Part shown: positions 8,110 through 17,300 of the stretch, one piece after another | Numbering within the stretch: the stretch's first letter is position 1 | How the letters are laid out: each line of letters starts with the position of its first letter | Source of the DNA: Polyrhizophydium stewartii | Taxonomy: Eukaryota; Chytridiomycota; Chytridiomycetes; Rhizophydiales | DNA length: 20,230 bases | Direction: 5' to 3' | Assembly (NCBI GenBank): GCA_027604665.1 | Contig: JADGIZ010000192.1 | Span: 1 to 20,230 of the forward strand | Translations under genes and position numbers: made by a program | The notes under the pieces: generated by a model | Told to the model about the DNA's origin: nothing | The model's input: the letters and a program-made list of their open reading frames with translations, nothing else | Database searches by the model: none

Positions 8110-10317
8110 ATGGCCACGAAGCTCCGCGGCTTCGAGCTCTACAAGGCGCTTGGAAGCCCCAAGCACATCGTCGCACCCATGGTCGAGCAGTCTGAGCTCG
8201 TGAGCCTGCGACGCCGCCGCCGCTGCTGTTTCTCCCTGCCACCGCGGACACCGCGGCTGCCGCGGGAGACGGCGCCCTGCCGGCGTGCTGACGACGCCGA
8301 CGCCGACGACAGGCTTGGCGCATCTTGTCCCGGCGCTACGGCGCCGAGCTGTGCTACACGCCCATGTTTCACGCCCGCCTGTTTTCCGAGGACCCCAAGT
8401 ACCGCGCCACGCACTTCACGACCAACGCCGAGGACCGGCCGCTGGTCGTGCAGGTGCGGAGCGGCTGCCTGTCGCCGGGGGGGGGTTGTCGTCATGCATT
8501 TTTTTGCTGACGACAGCGACGGGGGACGACTTTGGCTGCGACGGTGCCTGCGGCGGCGGCGGCTTCGGCGACTGTCGCGACCGCGGTGCAGTTCTGCGCC
8601 AACGACCCGCAGACGCTGCTGCAAGCGGCCAAGCTGGTCGAGACGCAGTGCGACGCCGTCGATCTGAATCTCGGCTGCCCGCAGGGCATCGCCAAGAAGG
8701 GCAACTACGGAGCCTTCCTGATGGAGGACTGGGACCTGATTGCGTCCATGGGTGCGTGGCATGGCCTGCCCCCCGCGAACGCTGGTGCTCGCCATGCGAC
8801 CCAACCGCTGACCGTGCTGTGCCAGTCCGCACCTTGCACGAGAACCTCGCGATCCCCGTGACGTGCAAGATCCGTGTGTTCCCCGAGGTCGAGAAGACCA
8901 TTGCGTACGCCAAGATGCTACAGGACGCCGGATGCCAGCTGCTGACGGTGCACGGCCGTCTGCGCGAGCAAAAGGGCCAGCTCACGGGCCTCGCCGACTG
9001 GTCTCAGATCAAGCGTGTCAAGTGCGTCTTGCCCCGTCAATGTGCCGCGGATTGGTGTCGCACGGAGCGAAGCTGGTTGCTGGGGTTTAACACGGACCGA
9101 CCGATGCAGGGAGGTACTTACGATTCCGGTGTTTGCCAACGGCAACATCCTGTACAAGGAGGACGTGGCGCGGTGCATTGCTGAGACCGGCGTCGACGGC
9201 GTCATGTCGGCCGGTGCGTGTTGCGCCGGCACGACCAGCAGCGCTGCAAGCCGCGCGGTTCGATGACTGACCCGCGCTGGTGCAGAGGGAAACCTGTACA
9301 ATCCAGCCATCTTCTCTGGAAAGTTCCCGCCAACATGCGAGGTTGCGCAGGAGGTGCGCCAGGCACCTATAAGCCGATGGAGATGCATCCGAGCATCTGC
9401 GCTGACACGACCGGGTCGCAGTTCCTCGACATCTACCGCGACCACCCAAACAGCTCCGATGGAAGCATGATCAAGGCGCACCTGTTCAAGATGTTCCACG
9501 CTTGGTGCGCTTCTGGCTGTTTCTGTTGGATTTGGCTCGGATGTCGCCAGTGCTGACGCTCACCTTGCGCAACAGCCTGGCATTGCATCCCGAGATGCGC
9601 GAGCGGCTGGGCCGCAGCCAGTCGTTTGAGGATCTGCAGGCGTTTGTGGACGAGATGAAGCGCCGCGTGCAGGTGCGTTTGATTCACCGTCGCGGCCCTG
9701 AGTCATGCCTGCATTCTGACCGAGACGGCCACCCGCAGATCCCCGCCGACGCACCCGAGTTCGACCCGCTCGCGGCGCCGGTTGATTCGCGCGGTGTGCG
9801 CGAGGTGCCGCACTGGCTGCTACAGCCGTTTGTGCGTCCCGACGTTGAAGTTGTGCGCGAGAAGCTGCGGGCCAGCACAGAGGCCAATGCGCGCGAGGCG
9901 GCCTCGCGGCGTTCCGAGAAGCGCAAGAAGGCGGAAGCATCGGGGCCAGGATCTCCGCAGGTGCCGTCGGGCACGAGTAGCCCGGCTGCAGCGGCGGCGG
10001 CGGCGGCGGCGTCGGCGACACACGAGCCCAAGCGGCGCAAGGGCAAGACGCTGTGCCCTGGGTGCAAGAACATCGGGTCCGACAGGTGCGCCTTCCAGAT
10101 GTGCAAGGCGTGCTGCCGCGCCAACGCGCTCGAAAACGCCAGGAAGCTCGGCATCGCAGAGGAGCCCGGGCAGATTGTGTGCGAGTCGCACAAGACGTCG
10201 GCGGTCAAGAAGCCGGTCGCCAGGCTGGAGAACGGCGGGGCTGCCTGCGGCAACGGCGCAGAGCAGGCGGCTGCGTCCGAGGCCGGCATGGCGCCGATGG
10301 ACGCGGCGGCGCAGTGA
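8110..10317 (+). CDS. DUS1: tRNA-dihydrouridine synthase Dus1 (tRNA D16/D17), 9 exons, 505 aa
   Basis: Exons: 8110-8199, 8313-8453, 8592-8751, 8826-9021, 9110-9213, 9286-9353, 9422-9504, 9576-9672, 9739-10317 (1518 nt, TGA at 10315-10317). Dus1 is an FMN enzyme that reduces uridine 16/17 in tRNA using NADPH. The N-terminal [10 protein letters not shown], then L-C-Y-T-P-M-F-H-A and L-N-L-G-C-P-Q (catalytic Cys106, followed by [11 protein letters not shown]), then T-C-K-I-R-V-F, T-V-H-G-R and V-F-A-N-G-N-I follow the family in order. After the barrel and helical domain (to about 345) comes a charged, poly-Ala linker and a Cys-rich segment (about 419-460: C-x2-C, C-x4-C-x2-C-C, then V-C-E-S-H) like the C-terminus of animal DUS1L. 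The ATG at 8110 gives the conserved start. Intron 9673-9738 (66 nt) has no stop and a length divisible by three, so its retention would add 22 residues without breaking the frame. Confidence 0.93.
9979..10008 (+). repeat. GCG-type triplet run coding poly-Ala in DUS1
   Basis: Nine alanine codons in a row (GCT, GCA, then seven GCG) code a poly-Ala stretch in the linker between the enzyme core and the Cys-rich domain. Such runs vary in length between strains, so this is a likely polymorphic, low-complexity spot. Boundaries are approximate. Confidence 0.6.
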
Positions 10318-10475
10318 TGGCCGGATTAAACTCGGTCGTGGGAATACTGGCGGTCGGGCCAGCCCTTCATCGAGGCGCAGTGAGCGAGTGTCCCAGCGCC
10401 ATCTGGACTGGAGGTGGGAAGCAGGCGGCAGATCGCCCACGGAGCCGGCGGGAGCCGGGCGAACTTGCCATCAAG
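10318..10475 (+). other. Short intergenic gap between DUS1 and eIF2D, with an ATTAAA motif
   Basis: The 158 bp must hold the end of the DUS1 transcript and the promoter and 5' leader of eIF2D. ATTAAA at 10325-10330, 8 bp after the stop codon, is a known poly(A)-signal variant, but it sits very close to the stop. No TATA box is visible. An in-frame upstream ATG for eIF2D was not found. Confidence 0.4.
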
Positions 10476-13094
10476 ATGTTCAAGAAGCCGTTCGCGACCA
10501 AGAACAGCACGCGGCTGCGGACGTCGGACGTGAAGCGCCTCAAGGCCGAGGTGCGCGAAACGTTCCTGGCGCCGCACGCCGGGGCGGCAGCGGCGGACGC
10601 CGAGGCCGTGGCCGAGATGGAGCGGCAGCTGCTGGGCGACGGCAAGCACAGCGAGGTGCTGTCGAGCAAGTTCACGGCCCACGGCGGTGCCCAGGGCACG
10701 CTCTATACGGTCGACGGCGCGCCGGCCTTCTTCCGCATGCTCGACGGGCCGCTGGTGCCGACCGTCTACTCGCTGTGGAAGTGCACGCGAATGGTGCCGT
10801 GCTTCGAGACGCCCGGGGCGGTCATGCCCAAGCTGTTCAACGGCGCCGGTGAGGTTGTCGCCCCACGACCAATGTCGCCGACGATGCTGCCCGCCGACGA
10901 TGCTGCTGCTGCTGCTGCCGCGGACGATGGCTGACTGACCGCCTGCGACGGCGCAGACCTCATGCTGCCGGGCGTCCTGTCGCCGCCAGGCAGCCTGGGC
11001 GACTTCAAGCCCGGCGATGTCATGGGCGTGTGCGTGCGCGGGTCCAAGTGCGTCGCAGCCGCCACGTCACCGCCTGCGTTGCCCATCATCATCGGCGCTG
11101 ACGCCCGCCCGTGCGTGGGGCCTGCCGCCGTCCACGACAGGGTTCCGCTCGTCGTTGGCGTTGCGCTCATATCGAGCGCCGAGCACGCCCGTGTGGGCAG
11201 ATCCCAGGGCCGCGCGCTGCAGACGCTGCACTTTGCCGGCGACGAGCTGTGGTGGGGGGTCGATGCCGCGCTGCACGTCACTCGATGCGATGGCTGATGC
11301 CGGTGTTGATGTCGGCAGGGCGGCGGGTGATCGCTCGCAGCCGCCAGAAGAGGCTCAAGTCGCATCCGAGGACGAGAGCGACGACGAGGAGGCAGACGAC
11401 GAGAAGGAAGCCGACGATGCGGGCCGGCAGCGCGGCGACGATGCCGTCGAGGATGTGCGGGCTGCCATCGAACAGGGCGTGCGGATCGGCAGCGAGGCGG
11501 ATCTGGAGCGCGCCGAGGGCTGGACCGTCGTCGAGGCCGAATCCGAGGGGGACGTGCGCAGCCTGTCGGACACTGACGACTTTGCGTCGCTGGACGGGCC
11601 ACGGGCGGCGGCAGCCGACACGCACACTGCCGACGACGACCAAGCCGACGCAGAGGCGGATGTGGATGTGGACGCCGCCAGCGACGACATGAATGCTGGC
11701 GGCTCGACCGAAGGTGCGGCGCTCCTCTCGATCGCTTGCAGATTCGTTCTCTGCCCTCGCTAATGTGCCATCGCAGAACATGACGAGACGCTCAAGACGG
11801 CATTCCTGACCGCCGCGGTGCTCAAGCTCAAGCCGAACCCGCGACTGCTGCCCATGGCGGGCGGCGCCATGTACTCTGCGTACATCCTGCCGTGCCGCGA
11901 GCTCGGTGCGTCGCTGGACATGAAGCGCACGTCGTACAAGAAGCTGTCCAAGTTCTTCAAGTCCCTGGAGCGCCAGGGCGTGGTCAAGATCAAGGAGCAC
12001 GGCGGCGAGACGCGCGTCATGTCGATCAACTACACGCATCCCATGTATGCCGCGGATGCTCGTGTTGACGCAATGTGTGTTTTGGAGTGGATGTGAGCTG
12101 ACTGGTGAATGTGCGGCTGGTACATGCTCAGGCTCGCATCGTTCGAGCCGCCGCGGAAGCTTGCTGGCGACGCCAAGCCTCCCGTCGCGCCAGACACCGC
12201 GCCGTCGTCGTCCGGCCTCGGCGTAGCAGCGAGCAAGGTGACCGTCACGGACCTATACAAGGCGCCGAGTGCAGGCGCCATCACGGATTGGGTCAAGGAG
12301 GCGTCCAAGAGGTGCGACGCCGCATCATCCCCCTGTTTCGCTGCACCGCGATGGCCGAATCAGCTGACGGCAGCATGCAGCCACCCGCTGCCAGAGATGA
12401 TGACACTACCGGACGTGCGCGCGGCGCTTAATGCATACGCGGTGGCGAACGGCCTGGTGGACGAAAAGGACAAGCGAATGCTGCGGATTGATATCCTCTT
12501 GTGCAACGCAGCGCTCCGCAAGGAAGAGTACGCGACAATCAATGCGCTTCGACGCGACGAAGCGCTGGACCGGCTTGTGGCGCGGCTTGTGCCGCACCAC
12601 CAGCTGACGCTGGGCAACGGACAGACACTTGTCTGGTGCGCTCGCGTCCGTGTGTGCTGGGATTGTCGGTTGCATTCAAGGCTGACATGACGGGCACCCC
12701 CTCCCAACCCAATACGCACAAACGCACATCGCACAAACGCATAACGCACAAACGCACAAACGCACGCAGCAAGGGCGCCGTGGTGCCCGTCGAGATTGCG
12801 CTCCGCAAGCGCGCGGGGCCTGGCAAGCTTGCCACGTGCGTGACCCACGTTGAGCGATACTTTGGCGACCTCGAGACGCTGGCGCACCATCTGCGGGTCA
12901 AGTGTTCGGCGAGCGCGGCGGTTGCGGGCACCAAGGAAAAGCCCGAGATCATTGTGCAGGGGTCCAAGGCGTTCGAGATCTGCCAGGTCCTCGAGCACGT
13001 TGTTGGGCTGCCGATCCCGCCGGGCCTGGCGCCTGTGCGGTCTGGCGCGAGGCCGCGCAAGTGCGACACGCGGCTTGTTCGTGTGACTGCGTGA
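10476..13094 (+). CDS. TMA64: Translation initiation factor eIF2D (ligatin/Tma64), 8 exons, 665 aa
   Basis: Exons: 10476-10848, 10957-11047, 11141-11251, 11319-11713, 11777-12044, 12132-12311, 12381-12635, 12770-13094 (1998 nt, TGA at 13092-13094). eIF2D binds the 40S subunit and acts in non-canonical initiation and in recycling of post-termination 40S/tRNA complexes. The start M-F-K-K-P-F and the K-x-S-D-x-x-K-L-like N-terminus match the family. Then come A-D-L-M-L-P-G and a PUA-type domain (about 90-190), an acidic linker of about 130 residues (exon 4), the winged-helix L-P-C-R-E-L and S-Y-K-K-L-S-K-F (about 326-412), SWIB/MDM2 with G-L-V-D-E-K-D (about 475-555), and the SUI1/eIF1-like domain with I-I-V-Q-G-S-K (about 560-650). 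The exon 3/4 donor (GTGGGG) and exon 5 donor (GTATGC) are weaker matches but keep frame. The DENR/MCT-1 pair has the same domains as separate proteins; here all are in one chain. Confidence 0.92.
12713..12768 (+). repeat. Imperfect ACGCACAA octamer repeats in the last eIF2D intron
   Basis: The final intron (12636-12769) ends with several imperfect copies of an ACGCACAA unit, running up to the CGCAG acceptor. This replaces the usual pyrimidine-rich stretch and makes this the longest intron of the gene (134 nt). It may be a hypervariable minisatellite. Confidence 0.65.
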
Positions 13095-13389
13095 CGATAG
13101 TTATGATGATGCTGTCTGAACAGTTGATCTGTGCTTGTGCCGCTCTGTCTCTGATCTCTTACTTTCTTCGCGAGGTCGATTCGAGGGCCTTGTGTGACTG
13201 CTTTCTTGCTCTTCAATGAACGCAGCTTGCCAGCCCATAAAATTGTGCGACTGCTGTTGCGGAACCGGGAGGGGCACGCGGGCTTGGTCTTTTCTCCCTT
13301 TGGCGAGATCTTTTCTCGCCAAGTGCCGACAGAGCCAGCCGCCTTCCCCCTCGCCTCGCCTCGGGTTGGTCGGCTCGCTCGCTCGCACC

Positions 13390-13390
<1 letters not shown>

Positions 13391-13420
<30 letters not shown>
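13391..13420. repeat. (AC)15 dinucleotide microsatellite
   Basis: Fifteen uninterrupted AC units. Likely length-polymorphic and able to form Z-DNA. In the frame of the coding-like stretch just downstream it would read Thr-His repeats, but nothing shows that it is translated. Confidence 0.95.
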
Positions 13421-13422
<2 letters not shown>

Positions 13423-13426
13423 CCGC

Positions 13427-13775
13427 GTCAAGCGCGCGCTCACCAGCGACTCGCGCACCGACTCCGACAGCCCCGAGGCCGACATGGAGGCACGCGCAGC
13501 AGGCTCCGGCCCAACGCCATCCTCGCGCTTGATGAAAACCGGCGTCGCCGATCTGGAAAGAAAGATTGGGGAGGGCGGGGGACAAGCCGACCGATACAGT
13601 CGATAGCATCAGCTGCAGCTCACCGTCGCCCAGCCCCCGCCGCATCGCCACGACACCCCGTGGTGCCCGCATGTCGCGTCCATGCCCCCCACCCCCCTCA
13701 GATTGCACAAGCGCATCTACGCACCCAGATACCGATGTCTTGCGCTGCTTGTTGGGCGTCGTCATGTCCGGGTAG
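13427..13775 (+). pseudogene. Coding-like stretch with an apparent one-base frame break; unrecognised
   Basis: From 13427 one frame reads a Ser/Asp/Glu-rich segment (for example T-S-D-S-R-T-D-S-D-S-P-E-A-D-M-E, then L-M-K-T-G-V-A-D-L-E-R-K-I-G-E-G) with strongly GC-rich third positions, as in the real exons here. It stops at about 13605. At the G-run 13570-13581 an adjacent frame takes over with similar composition (D-K-P-T-D-T-V-D-S-I-S, then S-P-S-P-S-P-R-R) and runs to the TAG at 13773-13775. There is no GT donor at the switch, so an intron is unlikely. It could be a broken gene, an indel error in a homopolymer, or chance in GC-rich DNA. The first in-frame ATG is at 13484. No family was recognised. 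Confidence 0.28.
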
Positions 13776-13825
13776 ATACGCTCAAGACAGTCCTTTGCTT
13801 GGGCCGCTCGCGCTGTGTATTATTG

Positions 13826-13870
13826 TGCGGGTGTGTGTGGGTGCGAGTGTGTGGGTGCGAGTGTGCGTGG
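13826..13870. repeat. GT-rich 14-bp tandem repeat
   Basis: The unit GTGTGTGGGTGCGA occurs twice back to back (13833-13846 and 13847-13860), flanked by further partial GTG-rich copies. It is strand-asymmetric (G/T on plus, A/C on minus) and lies in the gap between the convergent genes. Confidence 0.75.
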
Positions 13871-14292
13871 TGGGTGGATGCGCTCGAGTGCTGTCGCTTG
13901 TCTGCCTGCATGCCGGTGTGTGGATGGGCGCAGCGGCACGTCATGCGTGCGTCCATCCGCTGTCAGTCGGATGTGTGGTGGAGAGGCGACAGGCATCAGG
14001 CACCCAAGGGAGCAGGCGGCACACCCCAAGGACGTCGGCCGCCTGTGCTGCGGAGCCCGGTCTGGCGCGGAAGACTGCGGCTGCAGCGGCTGCAGCAGGC
14101 TGGCTGGCGTGCGGTGTCGTGCGGGCGCTTGCGCGGCGGCGGTTCTGAGCAGGGCCCTCGGGCGCGAGGGGCGGCTGGTTGCGGCGGCGGCGGGGGGTGG
14201 GTGTCGGCACAGGCGCGCGGGTGCTCGGTGCGAAGCCCGATGCCTCGACCGAGCCCGCCGCCTGAGGACGCGGGCGCCGAAAGTAAAGCGAT

Positions 14293-14298
14293 TTATTA
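14293..14298 (-). terminator. Probable poly(A) signal of the OGT gene
   Basis: AATAAA on the minus strand (TTTATT on plus), 43 nt beyond the OGT stop codon, in a local AT-rich patch within very GC-rich DNA. Position and exact hexamer fit a cleavage/polyadenylation signal. Confidence 0.65.
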
Positions 14299-14340
14299 CA
14301 AACGAACCGCGCGTGCTAACAGCGCATGCCGGCGGCTGGC

Positions 14341-17300
14341 TCACTCGGCCGCGTCCGCGATCCAGTGGCAGCGGCTGGCGGTCCCAAAGCTGCGGCGGTG
14401 CGACAGGCTGCGCTGGCTGGCCGACGCAAGCTGCTGCTGCGACTGCTGCTGCTGCTGTTGCTGCTGGTGGGTTGCCAAACGATGTGCCTCGGCCACTTCC
14501 ATCTCGTTGCGCCGCCGCACACGCTCCAGGCCACGCTCCCACCGCGCCACGACGGCCTGCACGCCCGCCTCCATGTTGCGCACCCACCGCGGCGTGTCGA
14601 ACAGCGGCATCGTATCGCGCCCCATGAACAGCCGGAACCGCAGATCCAGCGCAAGGCCGTACGGCACAAGAATATGCGTTGGCCGCTGCGGCGTCGGGAA
14701 GAACACAACCTGCGCACCAAACGCAGCCACAGCTGCCTCTGCAGCCGGCCGCGCAGGCAGCGGCGGCACAGGCGGCGCGTGCCGCGACACGCCGGGCTTC
14801 CATGCCGCGATCGGTGCCCAGCCCCACTTGATGCTCTGCGCAAGCGCAACGGCGCGGTCCTCGTACTCCTGGTAGCTGTTGACGACCATGTGGTGGCCAA
14901 GCAGGTTCGCGTCGCGCAGCCGCGGCAGATCCAGGTCGACGCCCATCCCGTGCACGCTGCGGTCCGCGCCAGCAACGTACTGGCGGTCGCCCGGCCGCCA
15001 GTTGCCCGTCGCATACGCAACCGAGGCCGCGACGCGGCTGCACATCTTGAAGTCGTACTTGGGGTACGTGACAATCGGGGTGCCGCTCCATAGAATGTCG
15101 GCGGCCGTCGTGTGCGCATTGCACTCGGGTGTGTCGAGGAAGATGTCGGCAACGCGGCCACGGTGGATGTGTAGGTGCTTTGGAGCCACGTCTGCGGAGT
15201 AGGCTTGAATGTCAGCTCACGAATCCATCAAAGACACGGAGCCCAGCTCAACCAAGCGGGCAGCTCACCGGTAAAGATCAGACGCCGCGCCGTGTCCTCG
15301 CCAACTAGCTCGACTGCGCGCCGCCGCAGGTGCGCCTCGCCCGCGGGCGGGAACCGCAGCAGCCACAGGATCGAGTTGGGCACGCGCTGCAGGATGCGCA
15401 TCCACGTCGCAAAAATGTCGGGGTCGACCTTGTAGAGCTGGTTGAAGTTGGCGAAAACAACCGTGTTTTCCGCCAGCCACGGGAACAGCTCGTGCCGCAT
15501 CTTGAGTCGCCGCATCTGCTCCTTGCGCCAGTGCTGCATCTCGGCGGGGGTCGCGTTCGGCTCGCACTCGCGCGACACGGTCGGCACATGCTGCTGGTCA
15601 ATGCCCGAGGCTGCGGCGCCTGGCCAGCCGTAGGCGCCTGCGTCCAGCTCCCGGATGATGCGGTCAATTTCACCGTCCTCCTGCTCGCGGAAGCCCTGGC
15701 GGTGGTCATTGACAAAGAAAGAGTGAGGCATGTAAATCATCGCCTCGGTGTAGATGCGGTTGCGGTCATCGTCCTTGGCCACTGGGCCGCGCTCAATGAG
15801 CTGCTTGCCCGCCGGAACGGTCTCGTCTGCGGGCAGCGGCTCGCCGCACACAAACTTTTGCGGGCATGCAATCTCGTCCACAACCATGTAGTCGATCCAG
15901 CGCGTCTTGAGGTTGTCAAAGAAGGCAAGATCCTCATCCGCACTGCTCGCCGCAGCAGCGGCCATGCTGCCGGCCGGCTTGCCGGATACGACGTCCGAGT
16001 CGTCATCTCCCGCATAGCCCTCATCCTCGACAATGCCGGCAGCATCGGCGGGATCGGCGTCGGCCGGATCCGGGTGCTCGGGATCATTGACCCGGCCGGC
16101 GCCCATGGTGCCGGCAAAGCCCATCAGCGCAATCTGGATCGGCGCAGGCCGGGCGGCAAAGATCTCGTTGCGGCCGCCCTTGGTGTAGCCGTTCAGGTTG
16201 CACAGCACGTGAATGTGGTCGACCTGGGCGATGCGCTCGACAATCTGCTGCGTCGACCACTGCGAAACGTCGAGGAAGAGATCTGCGCCGGCCTCGATGG
16301 TCGCGCGGTACGGCGAGTTGTCCGACGGCGACAGCGAGTAGCACACGACTCGGAAGCGGCTCTTGTCGTGCATGCCAAACACCGACTGCATAAGGTGCGC
16401 GAGCGGGTGGTTTGTGAAATCGGACGAGATGTAGCCAATGCTGATGCGCTCGGCAGGCGGCGGCAGCGGATACGGATACGGGTAGAAGAGCGAGCGGTCC
16501 AGCGCGTGAGCAAGCTCCTGCGGCGAGACGGCTGCCTGCTGAACGCCCGCGGAACTGGATCCCGACGACATGGCCGACACGGACGACGACGACGCCGAGG
16601 CGACCGGGTTGCTGATCAAGTGGCCTGGCGCCATGAGCGCGCGGGTAGCCAGCGAGCGGGGCCGTTCGGGGAAGCCCGGGAACCATGTGCTTGTGGTCGC
16701 GTTCCAAAAGACACGCTCGGCGTTGCGGCGGCTGATCTCACGCACCATCCACACCGGCAGCGACGAGTATGTGAACGTATGGAAGGGCAGGACGGTGGGA
16801 ACGCCGCGGGGCGTGGTCTTGGCGCCGTCAGCCAGCTGCTTGGCAACAATGTCGCGGATTGCGCGCAGGTTTTCGTCGCGCGACTCCCAGGCGCACACGA
16901 ATAGCAGCGAGTTGACGTAGTTGCAGAACGCCTCGACAAAGTCGGGCTTGACATCAAGCGCGCGGCGGTAGAGACGGATGGCTTCGTCCACGCGGCCAAG
17001 GTCCTTGAGGACGTTGGCGAGGTTGGCAAGGGCAATGTAAAAGTCGGGATGCAACGCAATGGCGCGCTGGTAACACGAGATGCCCTCGTCGAGCTGGCCC
17101 CGGTCCTTGAGCGCCGAGCCAAGGTTGGTGTACAAGTGCACGTGGTTGGGGTCGAGCAGCAGGCCGACCTCGTACCAGCGGATCGACTCCTGGATGCGCT
17201 GCGGCGCCAGCAGAATGCCCAGATTGTTGCACGTGTTGGCCGTCGGGAACATGCCAAGAGAGAGGTAGTAGAATTTGATGGCCATGTTGGAAAAGTTGGC

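Larger units (their letters stand above)
13095..14340. other. Gap of about 1.25 kb between convergent eIF2D and OGT genes, no confident gene
   Basis: The two flanking genes converge on this stretch, so it should hold two 3' ends. Contents: an AT-richer part after the eIF2D stop with CATAAAATTG at 13236-13245; a perfect (AC)15 at 13391-13420; a coding-like plus-strand stretch with a frame break at 13427-13775; a GT-rich tandem repeat at 13826-13870; a very GC-rich segment (13980-14280) open in several frames with no recognisable motif; and an AATAAA signal for the minus-strand gene near 14293. No tRNA or other structured RNA was recognised. Confidence 0.5.

Noticed and set aside
7201..8166. 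Minus-strand frame covering the divergent promoter and the long intron
   Set aside because: It would start inside DUS1 exon 1 on the opposite strand, lacks any domain, and ends before the cyclase motifs.
12713..12768. CRISPR-like or regulatory repeat array
   Set aside because: Units are about 8 nt, imperfect and without spacers, and they lie inside a spliceosomal intron of a nuclear gene. It is a minisatellite.
12539..13765. A 408-codon minus-strand open frame spanning the eIF2D end and the gap
   Set aside because: It overlaps the SUI1-coding exon of eIF2D, reads through the AC repeat as Cys-Val runs and matches no family.
15330..16904. A 524-codon open frame on the plus strand
   Set aside because: It is antisense to the OGT catalytic exon. 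Its Arg/His/Val-rich translation mirrors the GC-rich third positions of OGT and shows no domain.
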